NCBI GenBank assembly: GCA_900095095.1
Contig: FMBT01000291.1
Span: forward strand, 496,001 to 560,000
Direction of reading: 5' to 3'
Length of the DNA: 64,000 nucleotides
From: Fragilariopsis cylindrus CCMP1102
Taxonomy: Eukaryota > Bacillariophyta > Bacillariophyceae > Bacillariales > Bacillariaceae
Shown: positions 44,246 through 56,074 of the stretch, one piece after another
Layout of the letters: every line of letters starts with the position of its first letter
How positions within the stretch are numbered: the first letter of the stretch is position 1
Translations under genes and position numbers: made by a program
The notes under the pieces: generated by a model
What the model saw: the letters and a program-made list of their open reading frames with translations, nothing else
What the model was told of the DNA's origin: nothing
The model's database searches: none

Positions 44246-44622
44246 AGGAAAAATGGAATATCTTTGAATTGCGAGAAAGACAAAAGTTTCTTCCGTGATC
44301 CTTTTTCTTTCCATCCGTGTTGACTGATATCGAGATCGATCGGCAGCATCGCTTTCTTCCTCGATTCAAGAATATATTATACTTAAAATCAAGTAATAAG
44401 TCTATTTCTGGAGTGATATCTCATAACATTATCTTTTTAAATAAACTTAAGTAAAAATAAAGTTACTGTAAACTGAATCTTGGCCTATTTGTATACGATT
44501 CGATAGTTCTTATATGTATGTACATATACATATACATATACTAACCATTCTAACATCCACTGCTATGAGGGATAGTAGATGATTTATTTATTTTTGCTTC
44601 ATTTATGTTCATGTTTATTTTA
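44246..44622. other. Convergent 3' intergenic region
   Basis: AT-rich with a TATACATA-type short tract near 44515-44540. No gene seen. Confidence 0.5.
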
Positions 44623-47133
44623 TTATTTCTTCTTGTTGTTCATTTCATCCATTTCTTGTTCGATAGTCTTTGTTGTTAATATACGTTCGATGTTTCCTTC
44701 ATAGGCCTGTCCAATAAATGATTTGCCCTCATTATATTCTGCCAAAGCCTCCCGTGGATCTTTCCCAGCTATAATCTTCTGTTTCGATGAATTACCGTCA
44801 CTTATCATTTGCTTAAACATTATATCGGAAGTATTATAGATATCCTTCGAAGGTTTCTGGGGAATGCGCTGCGCAACAGACTCTCTATGCTCTTCCTCGC
44901 TACGTTGCTTCTTGCTACTACGTGGTTTGTCAGTACTGAAAGGGGTAATGAATTGGGAGTAATGATCTCTTCGTGTCGGATAGCAGTTCCGGGGGGAGGG
45001 GCGCGTGATTTATATATATCTTGAAGCTCATCTTCGATATTCTTGCGTTTCCGTCGACGGCTACTTGTTAAAAGAATTCCTTTCTTAGACCAATCGGTGG
45101 AATACCAGATTTGGAATCCCTTCGGAGTTGTAACTAGGATCTGGTTCAGTTTTTGGTGCCAAGAGAGACTCAAGATGGAATGCCCAGTATCTGTATCTAG
45201 GACAGGCAAAGAGTAGATAGGCGTCAGGGATTTATTATTCTCCAGTTTCTGTGCTTCTTTAGATATGATGAATATTTCAAGGCTACTACGAACTACTCGA
45301 CTATTATTTTCGTCCCTTGTACTGGTAGCTATACATAATACTTTTCCATTCGGAGAAAATGCCATGGTGGGCGTGCTGCTATTGACATCATCGTCATGAA
45401 GAGGCAGATTGACGAATTTCATCCATGGCGGAGTAGAAGTCGAAAGTTAGAGGCTGTATTCCATACCGTTACCTCTGTTTTTGTGCGTACTGCCAATTTG
45501 GTTTCATCAACTGAATATACCAGACTCACAATAGAATATCCGTCTTTGCTACCTAATAGTGCTGGTGATGCTTGGACGGATTGCTGTGGTCGAAGTTTGG
45601 AAACAAGTGGATATTTGTATATTTGAAGACTCCCACATTCAGTACCGATGGCAAGTGTATTTGTCGATACGGCCAAGCACGTAGGGATTGTCTTTCGACC
45701 TGTCCTCAAGTGTTTGATCACCACCACATCTGAACAATTTAGCATACCAAAGAGAACTTTCCTTTATCGATATTCCAAGATCTCATACTTCCATCACGAG
45801 ACGTGGTAAAAACAATAGATTTGTGCAGTGGGTGCCATCCAACGCTTGTTACGGCCGCTGTATGACCAATGGTTTTTGAGGGATCACGTACGTAAACGTC
45901 TCCACGAACAAATTTAACGAGTTCTTGTCCATCACGGTCGAAAACTCTACATTGAGATGAGCCAGTCCCAATCAGTATCGAAGAACCGTCAGCGCTATAT
46001 GCCATACTCAGAATGGGATACCCATCTTCCACTATACCATTAAAAAAAGGTACAGGATCTAGAAGATTGTACCCAGCAAAGTCATAAAGTTTCAAAGAGG
46101 AGTCCATACTTGCTATGGCAAAGCGGGAACCCGTCGGATCCATGACGGCACATGACATGGCAGATGATTCCAAAACAGCCATATCAGTACAGTCTGTAAG
46201 TGGTAGACGGTAATTTTCCAGAACTTTTTTCCTATGAGGTGAACATTGTTGATTATTCTGTGAGGCGGAAATAGTTGTAGACGATGAATTTTCTCTCCCG
46301 TAGACGACAAATTCGTTTGATTTTCCTCGGTGAAAGATGGCACGAACTTCGTGTAAGTTGGTTTTTGTTCTAGCGAAGACATCATAGCGGCAATTTCTGC
46401 TTGTCTTCTTGCCCGTCCTGTTAAACCAGCATATTGGTCTTCTTCTTCTTCTTCCGTTTCTTTCTCTAAGTTTGCATTTTTATTACTATCACTTTCATTG
46501 TGACGGTCTATTTCCCCTTCCGGTGCTTCATTATTCGTCGTTGTTGTTTTTGTTGTTGTTGTTTGTGTTGGCTTCCTCATGTCACCGTCACTAATTTTAC
46601 TGTTGTTGTGTTGGTCGTCGTCGTCGTCATCATTATTACTATCTTTTCCTCCCATCGAACGGTCAAAATTGGATTTGCTTTCCAAATTGAATCGTATCCC
46701 CATTTCTCAATCGTACCGGTGTCTTTGTCTTTATTTTCTTTTGATTTATGAATGTACCAGCTTTGGTTTCTAAATCAAAAACATACAAGTCCGGTCGTTG
46801 TTGTTGTTGTTGTTGTCGTATCGTTTTCGTTTCCGTGTTTGTCGTAGAATTAGAAGCAGAAGCAGACGACGTTGATGTGCTACTGTTGCAATTAGTGTAA
46901 TAATACAGCAATGCATGTTGACGACTCAATGATTTGTGTGTGATTCGGATATCACACGACGAGGCCTGACGACCAACCACAAGGGCGTTACGATTCGAAA
47001 TAACTTGTGACGATTTACCAATTTCGATGGTATTGGTATCATTATTATCGGGAAGCGCTAGAACTGCTGACGGATAAGAAGAGCAATGTGTGGTAGACTT
47101 TTCAGGAATTCCTTCGAATAACTGTAGATTCAT
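44623..47133 (-). CDS. FHA + WD40 protein, WDR70-like, with several frame breaks
   Basis: N-terminal FHA domain (about 47000-46670): ALVVGRQASSCDIRITHKSL then SRQHALLYYY, DLETKAGTFINQKKI and RLRNGDTIQFG. An acidic linker has GLTGRARRQAEIAAMMSSL. A WD40 propeller follows: SCAVMDPTGSRFAIASMDSS, LKLYDFAGYN, ILSMAYSADGSSILIGTGSS and LSWHQKLNQILVTTPKGFQI. The C-terminus matches WDR70 (DPREALAEYNEGKSFIGQAY … MDEMNNKKK). The frame changes at about 46690, 46322, 45758, 45425 and 44940. Four of the breaks look like loss of one base, mostly in A/T runs, and no other stops occur. It is either a recent pseudogene or sequence error. WDR70 acts in chromatin and DNA-damage response in animals and yeast. Confidence 0.75.
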
Positions 47134-47905
47134 TTTGCCGGTGGTGATATGTTTCGATTACAAACGTGTTTCTGTTCCATAATATTAGTATGTAATGACA
47201 ACGGTGATGAGACTTCTTGTCGACGGTATTGTCTGTTGCTTTGTTGCTTTCACATCCAATCCTAACAATCGTTTTGGAGTTGAATACGAATACAGCGTAC
47301 AAAAAGAAAAAAGAAAAAATGTATGTTTCTAGATCATTAATTCACGCGGGATTCGCAAGAATTTCTTTTCTTCAGTACGAGACAGAACTATTTTTGTCGA
47401 GTATTAGTCGAGTCGTGACGATACTACTTCCCCGTGCAACGCATAATTATTGCGAGATATCGCTTTTGAAGCCATAAAAGGACGATTAACCTTACAATAC
47501 ACTCACAAAATAAGAAAACAAAAAAGTGTTCAACCACATGCTATATTTATGTTGTGCAAATTATCTCGTCAAATCCCGCGCGAATTATGCGTGGCACGGA
47601 GGTAGGAGAAGGTGAACACAAAAAACACACCGCGCCTCCTTCCTCTCACGTTGAACGTACAACGTAGTCGTAGTATTTACAGGCCATACAATTGTGTATA
47701 AAACTGACACCTGACAACTGACAACTCAACGATAACAACATCAATCTACGAATAAACGACGGCTAAGACTTCTGTTACTACGACTACACTACTACTACTA
47801 CGACTATTCACAACAACTACTTTCCCCAGTCGATAGTATCCCTGACCTTTCTATTAGAATAAAAAGTTACTTCTTGCAAAGTTTCTATACCTATAATCAA
47901 TCAAT
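47134..47905. other. Divergent intergenic region
   Basis: Promoter side of both the FHA-WD40 gene (-) and the repeat protein gene (+). An ACTACTACTACG-type stretch lies near 47785-47805. No gene seen. Confidence 0.55.
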
Positions 47906-48608
47906 ATGGGTAAGTTTAAAGAATTATGTGCTGTGCATGTGCTGTGCTGTTTGAGCTCGTGTTTTGTGTTTTTATTTCATCTCATTCTTTGTTTTTATTC
48001 TCTTCCTATGATCTTTATTCAGCGGAATTAATGTTTGGTTTGGGTCAGACAAAGAAGAAGAAGGAATCGGAGGCTAAAGTTAGAACTACGAAAGCAAATT
48101 TAAAGGATGTAAATATCACGGAAACTATTGAATCGAATGTAAGAGGTGTACAACACAACCGGGAAAAGAGTGAGAAGGCAACAGCAAGAACCACAAGGAC
48201 CAATCTTCGTGATGTAAACATAACAGAGACTCTTGAAGGGAGTATAAGAGGTAGTCAACACAATCGGGAAAAGACTGAAAAGGCATCAATAAGAACCACC
48301 AAGGACAATCTGAAGGATGTTAATATCACTGATACAATTGAATCTGATGTAAGAAAAGAACACAATACACGTGAAAAGGATTGGAAGGAAACGGGAAAGC
48401 AGCAAAAAAAGAGCAATACGAACTTTGATATGGCCCGTAAGTGAAACGAAAACGAATGAATTCAATTTTTGTCTAATTTCTTTTTTGAACTATATTGTCA
48501 CCATATTATGATTGAGAAATTTTGATACTCACACTATACTGTACATTATCCTTGACTGTATTATTTTTGTCGTGATTGCTTTTTTCAGGAGCACTTTTCA
48601 ATAATTAA
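47906..48608 (+). CDS. Small charged protein with three tandem repeats
   Basis: Three exons: 47906-47909 (ATGG only), 48023-48436 and 48589-48608, GT-AG introns, phases fit, 145 aa. After MAELMFGLGQTKKKK come three ~38-residue repeats, each with a variant of RTTKANLKDVNIT, (E/D)T(I/L)E(S/G) and HNREK: VRTTKANLKDVNITETIESN, ARTTRTNLRDVNITETLEGS, IRTTKDNLKDVNITDTIESD. The end is NFDMARALFNN. No signal or membrane segment is present. The repeats are charged and helical-looking, so a binding scaffold is possible. I do not recognise the family. Confidence 0.8.
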
Positions 48609-49637
48609 ATGAGATAAGATTGTTACTGCATGTGATTTATAATGTGGACCGACGACTATGGGAATTAGGATAAAAAGAAGAAGAGATAAAGGAAAATAAG
48701 AATAATTTAGAGTTCGCAATATTCTGATAATACACAGCATTGAATATAAATTTGAAGGAGCATTCAGAACTAGATTTGCGTGGTTATAAATATTAGCTAT
48801 TCATACTAGAAAATCATAATTATTATTTTTGCGTCTTCGATATTCTTTAACATCTAGAGGCTAACTGGGAGTAACACATCTGGCAAAATGTTATACCCTC
48901 AATTGTTAAAGTTCTTATACTATCTATACAATTGTAAAAAATGCATCAGAAGTTTATCCACAACTTCTTCCGTGCCCAACGTAATTAGGACCTGTGTCAA
49001 CTTTTGTATGACATGTTGTTAATCTTCAATGCAACAAGGTTCTTATTCTTGTTACACATCAAGTGTAAATTGGATTGTGCAAGCAACAGGAGAAAATATG
49101 ACTGAATATGGAGTTCAAAAAGATGTTCACTGATTACAATGCTATTATTTCCATATTATGGTTCACTGCACATATCCTAGTCAGATATGGGACATACGGA
49201 TGAGATACAGGTATTATAATCCTCCATAAATAGGAACTGTGCCATATTGATTGAGTGAGTCATGGATGGTATCGTGACCATTATTGCACCTATTTCGCTA
49301 CGATCGATTTGCTTCTCAATTCGTATGGAATCCAAGCGATAGCGCGCGGTAAACGAAACATCGATCGATCGAATCCATCACGGGCACAAACAAAAAAAAC
49401 CTCCCATCACAAAATCGTGGCGACAACAGAAAATCTCCTTCACGACTTGCCTGCTGGGCTCAATGCAGGTAAGCAAAACGAAACAGCAACAAAAACACGG
49501 AGCAAGACATTTCACTTTCATAGTATTTGTCTGAAACTTCATCGCTCGTCATCTCAGTAAAAAGGCATTTTAAGTGATACATATCGTTGTACCTGGCAAA
49601 TAATCATTATAATAAAGCATAGTAGAAAGACTAAAAC
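48609..49637. other. Intergenic
   Basis: About 1 kb, AT-rich, no gene or repeat recognised. The ORF at 49255-49560 has no support. Confidence 0.55.
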
Positions 49638-50666
49638 ATGGGACGTCGATACCGATACGGCCATAGTAGCCCTCACGATGCAAGTCCTCATTATGGGATG
49701 CTAAACTTTCTCATAGGACTTGCAGTTTTAATTTGCCTTTGGAACGTGTGGACAGCGCCGTCGCCAGATACAGATACATCCTACGTAACAAACAATAGTC
49801 AAAAATATTCTTACAGTAGCAACGATGGTCGAATGAGAATGAATTCGGGAAAGGAACAAGAAGAACAACAGCAACATTCGAATCAACAGGACGAAATGTC
49901 ATACTCTGCGTCTTTGAGTGATGGTAGTAGCAGGGTCAAAGATCCTTACCTGAAAATGTCATCCTCCGGAAAAACAACTGATTCTCTCATGAAAAGCCAG
50001 CAATTGCGATTGATTCCGACGACATTGATAGATGGACATAAAGTAATCGTTTTGTCGCCGTCGATCGCTCATAGACTACGACAAGAGGAAGATTCTCACA
50101 CTATGAATGGCTTTCAAGTGAGAGCACAGCGTCAACGTCAGCAGCAACATCAGCCAAAGCAGTCGCTTCAAAATGTTCAGACTGTACCCGCAACTTTCCC
50201 ATTGGCATCCACGAGCGATAACCTACCCAAGACGAGGACCTTGCCGAGCAAAAGAAGCTTATCCGAATATTCATCTTCGAATAACATTCATAAGTCACAG
50301 CCAGTCCAAAATCCTACATGGTCGTCATCGTCGTCATCTCCCAGAAATATTGGCAATAATTCATCCGCAGAACATTCGTTATCGTCATCATCATATAACC
50401 GGGGTAACCGTCGTCCTTTGCGCTGGTCACACTTTATTTACGCTACTGCAATTTCTTGCTCCTTATTGGCTGGTGGGGTCTATGCAAAGCGTACATTGGA
50501 GCGAATTGATCGTTGGGAACAGCTTTCTAAGGAAGATTCCTTAGCGTTTAATATTGCATACACAACGACGACAATGGACACTTATAGTGACGTGAGCTAC
50601 GGATCTTTCGGTTCTGTTTCAACTACTGATTGGTCGGGAGATTACCTCGATCGCTTTGACGTATAA
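49638..50666 (+). CDS. Ser/Gln-rich protein with two membrane segments and GDYLDRFDV C-terminus
   Basis: Single exon, 342 aa. Basic start (MGRRYRYGHSS), a first membrane segment near 20-40 (MLNFLIGLAVLICLWNVW), a ~220-residue Ser/Gln-rich loop, and a second membrane segment near 268-288 (FIYATAISCSLLAGGVYAKR). A short tail carries TYSDVSYGSFGSVSTTDWSG and ends in DYLDRFDV. The layout and the end match the 630-aa protein at 11300-13192 (WKGDLEKFDV), so both belong to one family. Function unknown. The loop may be lumenal and the tail cytosolic. Confidence 0.8.
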   Translation: MGRRYRYGHSSPHDASPHYGMLNFLIGLAVLICLWNVWTAPSPDTDTSYVTNNSQKYSYSSNDGRMRMNSGKEQEEQQQHSNQQDEMSYSASLSDGSSRVKDPYLKMSSSGKTTDSLMKSQQLRLIPTTLIDGHKVIVLSPSIAHRLRQEEDSHTMNGFQVRAQRQRQQQHQPKQSLQNVQTVPATFPLASTSDNLPKTRTLPSKRSLSEYSSSNNIHKSQPVQNPTWSSSSSSPRNIGNNSSAEHSLSSSSYNRGNRRPLRWSHFIYATAISCSLLAGGVYAKRTLERIDRWEQLSKEDSLAFNIAYTTTTMDTYSDVSYGSFGSVSTTDWSGDYLDRFDV

Positions 50667-51316
50667 ATTCGCAAGATGATCATCGATAAAGAGTGAGATC
50701 CACAGGATTATGAATACTTTTGTTTGTATATTACATAGTATAGCTTCCAATTCATTTCTTCCTGTTAGCAGGTAGTCAATTTCGTTAATTGATATGAAAA
50801 TATCTTTCCTAAAATTAAACAGCTATACAATTTTTTCTAGATTCATTACATTTCCATATCCACATACCATCAATAAAACTACAGCATTTAATGTACCATT
50901 TATCTTTTACAATAGCACACATGTTCGATTCGAGACGATCTTCTCTACCATGCATTGCTCTTAGCTGGACGAAATTTAAAATGTCTAGGGCTAGCTTTAC
51001 ATTCTACCATTATTTTACAAGACAGAGAAATATGGATCAAATAGATGATCTGAAATATTTTGTTACTGAGTCATATTAAAATGGATGTCTCTTCTCTATG
51101 TTAATAAAAGTTCATAAGTTCATAGTCGAAAATAGCTACTATAGATTTGAAAACAAAATAATACATTTAAATAGCTCTTCTCTCAGACAACAAAAACAAT
51201 AATTCATCCTCCAACTTTTATTTCAGAGATAATAACGATTTTTTGCGCAAATCTCTCTGGACTGCGTCCATCTATCATCAGCTATATCTTGCGTGTGCGT
51301 GCGTGTGTGTTTTCAT
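50667..51316. other. Convergent 3' intergenic region
   Basis: AT-rich; a GTGTGC-type tract near 51293-51310 at the 3' end of SQD1. No gene seen. Confidence 0.55.
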
Positions 51317-52988
51317 TTAAGGCTCGACCTTGTCCTTTACATCATCCTTTAGTTTAATTGAACTTGGATCAAGATCGGCACATTCTTCGGCTCGTGCTTT
51401 GTTCCAGAAGGAGGCGGGAAGAATCATTTTAGGATCGCATCGACTCTTGTACTTTGTGACGATTGCTGTCACTTCGCTGAACAAACCATCCTCTGCATCT
51501 AAGGTAACAGGATCGAGACCCAAACTGCAGAATTTTCTATTGGAAACATCTAATTCATTTTCGGCAGCTTCCTGGCGAGGGTTAGGAATGCACTTAGCTT
51601 CAACGCCCGTCAACTTGGCCACTAGTTCGGCGACATCACGGACTCGACATGTTTCGGCAATTTGGTTAAAGATTTCGACACGGTCGCCCGTCGCAGGTGG
51701 GTTATTGATAGCGAGTTCGATGCATTTGGCCGTATCGGTAACGTGAATGAATCCTCGGGTTTGACCGCCAGTTCCGTATACAGTAAGTGGCACACCCATG
51801 GCACCTTGCATGAGGAATCGATTTAGGACAGTACCGTAATCTCCATCATAATCGAATCGGTTGATCAAACGTTCGTCGAGAACGGTTTGGGGGGTGTTTG
51901 TTCCCCAAACAATACCCTGATGTAAATCAGTGATACGAAGTTGGTCGTTCTTTTGATAAAATTGCCAAAGGATCGCATCCATACACTTGGTTGCATGGTA
52001 GACAGATCCGGGATGGGCAGGATGCAAAATGTTGGCTTCTCGTCCGCCTGGAAGTGTTACGTCAATATATCCTTCGGGGATTTCTCCTCCCGATGTACCG
52101 TATCCGTAAACACCCATGGTTCCCAAGTGAACGATGTGGGCATCAACGTCGGCATCGATGATGGCACAGCACAGGTTGTTTGACCCTCCAACATTATTGT
52201 CGACTGTGTATCTCTTGGTCTTGGCATTTTTCTGAGAATAAGGAGCCGCCCGTTGTTCGGCAAAGTGGACGATCGAATCAGGTTTTTCGTCCTTGATCAA
52301 TTGCACGAGAAGATCATATTCTTTGGCAACATCGATGTTGTGAAATTTGATTTCTTTTCCAGAAACTTCCTTCCAAGCCTGAACACGTGTCTGTTTAATA
52401 ATTTAATAAATTTAAGATTATCGTATCATAAAGTTGTTGTTTTTTTTAATAGTTCATTTTTCGTTCCATGTCGTTGACACACATAAAGAAAGACCGCAAT
52501 TCCATCGATTTCGGATGCAAAATAAAATGATGTTAGTACAAATGATTAAGATATAAGATATATAATACAGACCCCAGATCCCAGAGAGTGTGAAATGTTC
52601 TCTTCCTTTCGTCTGCTACATTCGGTTGGCAATCGAACAGCATAGAACGGTAATATATATATATATATAAATATATAACACTCACCTCAGGGCTGGAAAT
52701 AGGAGTCAAGGAATCACATCCCAAATCAAGATCGATCTTTCTTCGGCTTAAATTGTCTACGATAACGACATCATGGCCTTGATCTGACAAGTATAACGAT
52801 GTCGGCCATCCACAGAAACCATCTCCACCCAAAATAATGACCTTTTTCTTTTCGGCTGATCCATTAACACCATTTTCAGCATGTACGGCAGTTGTTGACG
52901 TTGCAACAGTTCGACTGCTAATACTAGCTGGTGAGAACGATGTCGCTACAGGTAGCAACACTGCAATTGCTGTGTAGAAGAGTTTCAT
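51317..52988 (-). CDS. SQD1: UDP-sulfoquinovose synthase, plastid
   Basis: Makes UDP-sulfoquinovose from UDP-glucose and sulfite for the thylakoid sulfolipid SQDG. Two exons: 52988-52686 and 52390-51317, phase 0, intron 295 bp (GTGAGT…AAACAG), 458 aa. The signal peptide MKLFYTAIAVLLPVATSFSP has an ASAF-like site (TSFS), as expected for plastid entry. NAD-binding VIILGGDGFCGWPTSLYLS is followed by VDNLSRRKIDLDLGCDSLTP. The SDR catalytic YxxxK is in VYHATK. Other matches are EQRAAPYSQKNAK, LGTMGVYGYG, RFDYDGDYGTVLNRFLMQGA and LTVYGTGGQTRGFIHVTDTA. Length and motifs agree with plant SQD1. Confidence 0.95.
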
Positions 52989-53679
52989 TATGGCGGTTTA
53001 TGGTGTGTTCTGTTATGTTGTAAGTCACTCCGATACAGTAGAGGATGTACAGTATGTGTCGACACGAGTTAATTAAATGACATGTAATAAGTATTCTCTT
53101 CTTTTTGCCAGCTTACACAGTACGCACATGAGCAAGTTGATGTTCAGAGCAATTGATACACATCATACGGTACTACTACCGTACATTTTGACTTGAATTT
53201 AAAAATGCGATAAAAGAGCGGTTTTAACCCAATGCGCGCCAACTTTGTCGCTATGACTGACGAGGAGCAGACGACACAGATTCGAAAGAAGATTCTTCTT
53301 GTGTAAACTCCTCGTGGAAGCGATAGTCGTACGAGTAGTACTCCAGGGGTACCCCTAAATTCCGGAATTTTATTTGAAAGAGCTACTCCCCAATACCCAC
53401 TTTTATGTAGTACAAAGTGTATAGAACTTCTGTGTGCATTCAACGGCAACACTCTGTAAATTACTTTGGAATGAAAAACAATATCATACAAGTGTAGGGA
53501 ATGGCAAAATGATGGAGATATCGTAGCTAGCTGATCGTGTGAACTGAGTAGAAGACATTCTATTCATACATTGAGTAGCCATACATAAAGAGATACAGTA
53601 AATTCAAACACAATATTATAAATTGATATTATTGTATTTGCATATCTGCTTTGTATTGGTTAATATTTTTAATACTACC
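52989..53679. other. Intergenic
   Basis: Promoter side of SQD1 and 3' flank of the RBR gene. A short palindrome-rich patch (AGTACTCCAGGGGTACCCCT) lies near 53337-53356. No gene seen. Confidence 0.55.
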
Positions 53680-55470
53680 CTAATCCAAGTATTGAAGGGC
53701 CATAGCTAATTGTTCGTCAGTAGTGTCGACTATATATTCTTCATCTTCTTCTTCTCTTTCTTCCCAACAATGATGCGTACCGTAAAAGGGGGGGAATAGT
53801 TCCATGCCACATTCATAACAAAAATGTGTCGCACAGTTGAAGCATTTCATATGGAAACAACCCTCACTCCGTTCTACACCAGTTTGACAGTTAGGACAGC
53901 GTTGTCCATATTCCAATATGTATTGTAGAGCTGCTCCGTCATGCTGGCAGAATTGCGTGTAGGAGACCATCCACGGATATTTGGTCTCACATGCTTCTTG
54001 CTGATGTTTCGGTGCGGCCATGTAGCGACGACAAAACTTCAGTATTCCTTGGGGCTTACAATTTAATCTATGATTCGATATTCTATTCTGTTCTATGGTC
54101 TCTTGTACCTGTCTATTCGTTTTACTATTTGATTTGATGCAGTAAGTAGTATTATCCTCGTACACTCTACTCAAACAAAGCTCGCACCACGTCTTGTTGC
54201 AGTTATCACAATATACTAGATATTCCAACTTCGATGACAATGATTTCGTAGCTTTTGCCTTACCAGTATCAACAACGCCCTTTCGCCGACGCATACTACC
54301 AAGTGCTCCACAACTTTTGGTTGCTAAGCACCGATCGAGAGACCATGCGGGTGGATTGCATAAGTCACGGTACCAAGCTTTGACTTTATCCATATCTTCT
54401 CCACTCAAAAATTGTTTGCAGTAGCTCAAAATTGGTAATTCGCGTTTACATGACTCGACAGGACAAACAAATGGATTTGTTCGATGTTGCTTTAAATCGT
54501 CCACCTTGAATTTGAGATACATGTCAAAGCAATCACGACAGACGTAATGTTGACAATAAGGTAGGACGATCCCATCACTGTACAAAGCAGAATCATCGAG
54601 ACAAATGGGACATGTGGTTTTGTAGAGATCCTTCCAATTCTGAATCAAGGCATGCCGACCAAATTCGAGAGTGGAATTAATTTTGGAACGATCAAAATTC
54701 ATTTTTGAGGTCTTTTTTTTCTCCTTATCTTTCTTATTACCGCTTACCTCTTTCTTTGTGATGGCTTTTTCTAATTTTGCAGCTTCTTTCTGGGGATGTA
54801 AAAGTATTCCTTGAGTTTTATAGTGCATCAAATCCATCTCAGGTGGTAGTATGACGAGTTGATAATCTGGAAGATGCCGATCGACATATGTTTTCCAACT
54901 GTTGGAGGTATTTGCAGTATTCGTAGTAGCAGTTGGAAAAGAAGAAGCATCATTAGTACATCCAGAAATAGTGGTACTTGCTTTGTAATAGAAAGACATA
55001 GCATTGTTTTCGAGGAATTCAATGACGCTAAAAGACATATAGTCTTCTTGCAGAATGGTATTGCATTTTTTCACAAGAGAGGAACGATATCTTTCCTTGT
55101 CTGAAACTGGCCACTCAAGAGGATAGTACTCCCAAATCAATCTAAGATTGGAAGGACCTCCTTGCTCATCAGTGCTACTGTTGTTGCTGTTGCTGTTGCT
55201 GCTGTTGTTGCGAGAAAAGTATAAAAAATCACATTTGATGATTGGTGGCAACGCAATTGTGAAGTATCGAAAGCAACCGTCATTATTAACGAGCCGAGCG
55301 AACGCAACTTTATTGGAAGAAAGAGTGATATATGCTGTTCCACAAAATCCATCATTCGGAAACAATGATGCAACCAGTTTCACTTTTCGTTCGTCGTGTT
55401 GACTTTCGTCGTCTTCGTCAGCAGCATAAATCGCACACAAGCAATCCCAATCATCATTTGTCGTCGTCAT
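53680..55470 (-). CDS. RBR-type E3 ubiquitin ligase with RWD-like domain (RNF14-like)
   Basis: Single exon, 596 aa. The N-terminal ~200 residues look like an RWD domain (FTIALPPIIKCDFLYFSRNN … LRLIWEYYPLEWPVSDKERY). RING1 is near 285-345 (CPICLDDSALYSDGIVLPYC, HYVCRDCFDMYL, CPVESC). The IBR carries YLVYCDNCNKTWCELCLSR. RING2 has CPNCQTGVERSEGCFHMKC and FCYECGMELF. The Cys in EGCFHMKC is in the place of the catalytic Cys that accepts ubiquitin as a thioester in parkin/HHARI-type ligases. A C-terminal acidic stretch and a UIM-like end (DEQLAMALQYLD) follow. RWD plus RBR is the RNF14 layout. Ligase activity is well supported; the substrate is unknown. Confidence 0.92.
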   Translation of the reverse strand: MTTTNDDWDCLCAIYAADEDDESQHDERKVKLVASLFPNDGFCGTAYITLSSNKVAFARLVNNDGCFRYFTIALPPIIKCDFLYFSRNNSSNSNSNNSSTDEQGGPSNLRLIWEYYPLEWPVSDKERYRSSLVKKCNTILQEDYMSFSVIEFLENNAMSFYYKASTTISGCTNDASSFPTATTNTANTSNSWKTYVDRHLPDYQLVILPPEMDLMHYKTQGILLHPQKEAAKLEKAITKKEVSGNKKDKEKKKTSKMNFDRSKINSTLEFGRHALIQNWKDLYKTTCPICLDDSALYSDGIVLPYCQHYVCRDCFDMYLKFKVDDLKQHRTNPFVCPVESCKRELPILSYCKQFLSGEDMDKVKAWYRDLCNPPAWSLDRCLATKSCGALGSMRRRKGVVDTGKAKATKSLSSKLEYLVYCDNCNKTWCELCLSRVYEDNTTYCIKSNSKTNRQVQETIEQNRISNHRLNCKPQGILKFCRRYMAAPKHQQEACETKYPWMVSYTQFCQHDGAALQYILEYGQRCPNCQTGVERSEGCFHMKCFNCATHFCYECGMELFPPFYGTHHCWEEREEEDEEYIVDTTDEQLAMALQYLD

Positions 55471-55716
55471 CTTGGCATCATTATTATTGCTGGACTGGGG
55501 GGCGGGAAGAAAGAAGATATTCTAAGGTATCATAATCATGTAGACGTTGTAATTGTTGTTTGTTCTAACATTGCCACTCAATTATGATCGTTCAAGCCAA
55601 GTACAATTGTGTTTATTCTTGATGATTCTTTGCTGTGTTGGTTGTTTTGTTCAGTTTCATGTTGTTTTGCGTGTTTGTGTTTTCTGCTTGTGTTTTGTCT
55701 GTGTTTGATATAATAC

Positions 55717-55962
55717 TATTAGTACTCCCCTATGCTCACGTTTTTTTCGCGCGCGATGACACGAGTCGTTAGACGAGTGGCGCGTGCCGAAAATACGACA
55801 ACGAGTATACCGAAATGGAAAGACGAGTGGAAATACTGGACTTTGACGGGGACGAGTGTAGGCATTTCTTGGCCAAACGAGTCCAAGTCAAAGCCAGTAT
55901 GGACACAAGTCTTTCCATTGCTGTATCGAGTTGGAGTTAGGGAGTATGGGGGGTACTTGTGT
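55717..55962. repeat. Foldback repeat at the left end of the element
   Basis: AGTACTCCCCTATGCTC (55721) mirrors the reverse of GGAGTATGGGGGGTACTT (55941). Inside, ATGGAAAGACGAGTGGAAAT at about 55815 mirrors the reverse of the segment near 55900-55920. It may be a separate ~240-bp MITE or the outer arm of the large element. Confidence 0.55.
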
Positions 55963-56074
55963 TAGTTTTGGTGGTCGAGTAGAAGTTACAAGTCGTAAGC
56001 GCAAATCGGCGTCTCAGTGGACTAGTAGATTTTTGCGTGATCTTGTGAAGAAAAAAGTATTTTTCTGATCATGT

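Noticed and set aside
53320-53410. Possible MITE with AGTACTCC ends related to 55721
   Set aside because: Only short, imperfect similarity; could be chance in palindromic sequence.
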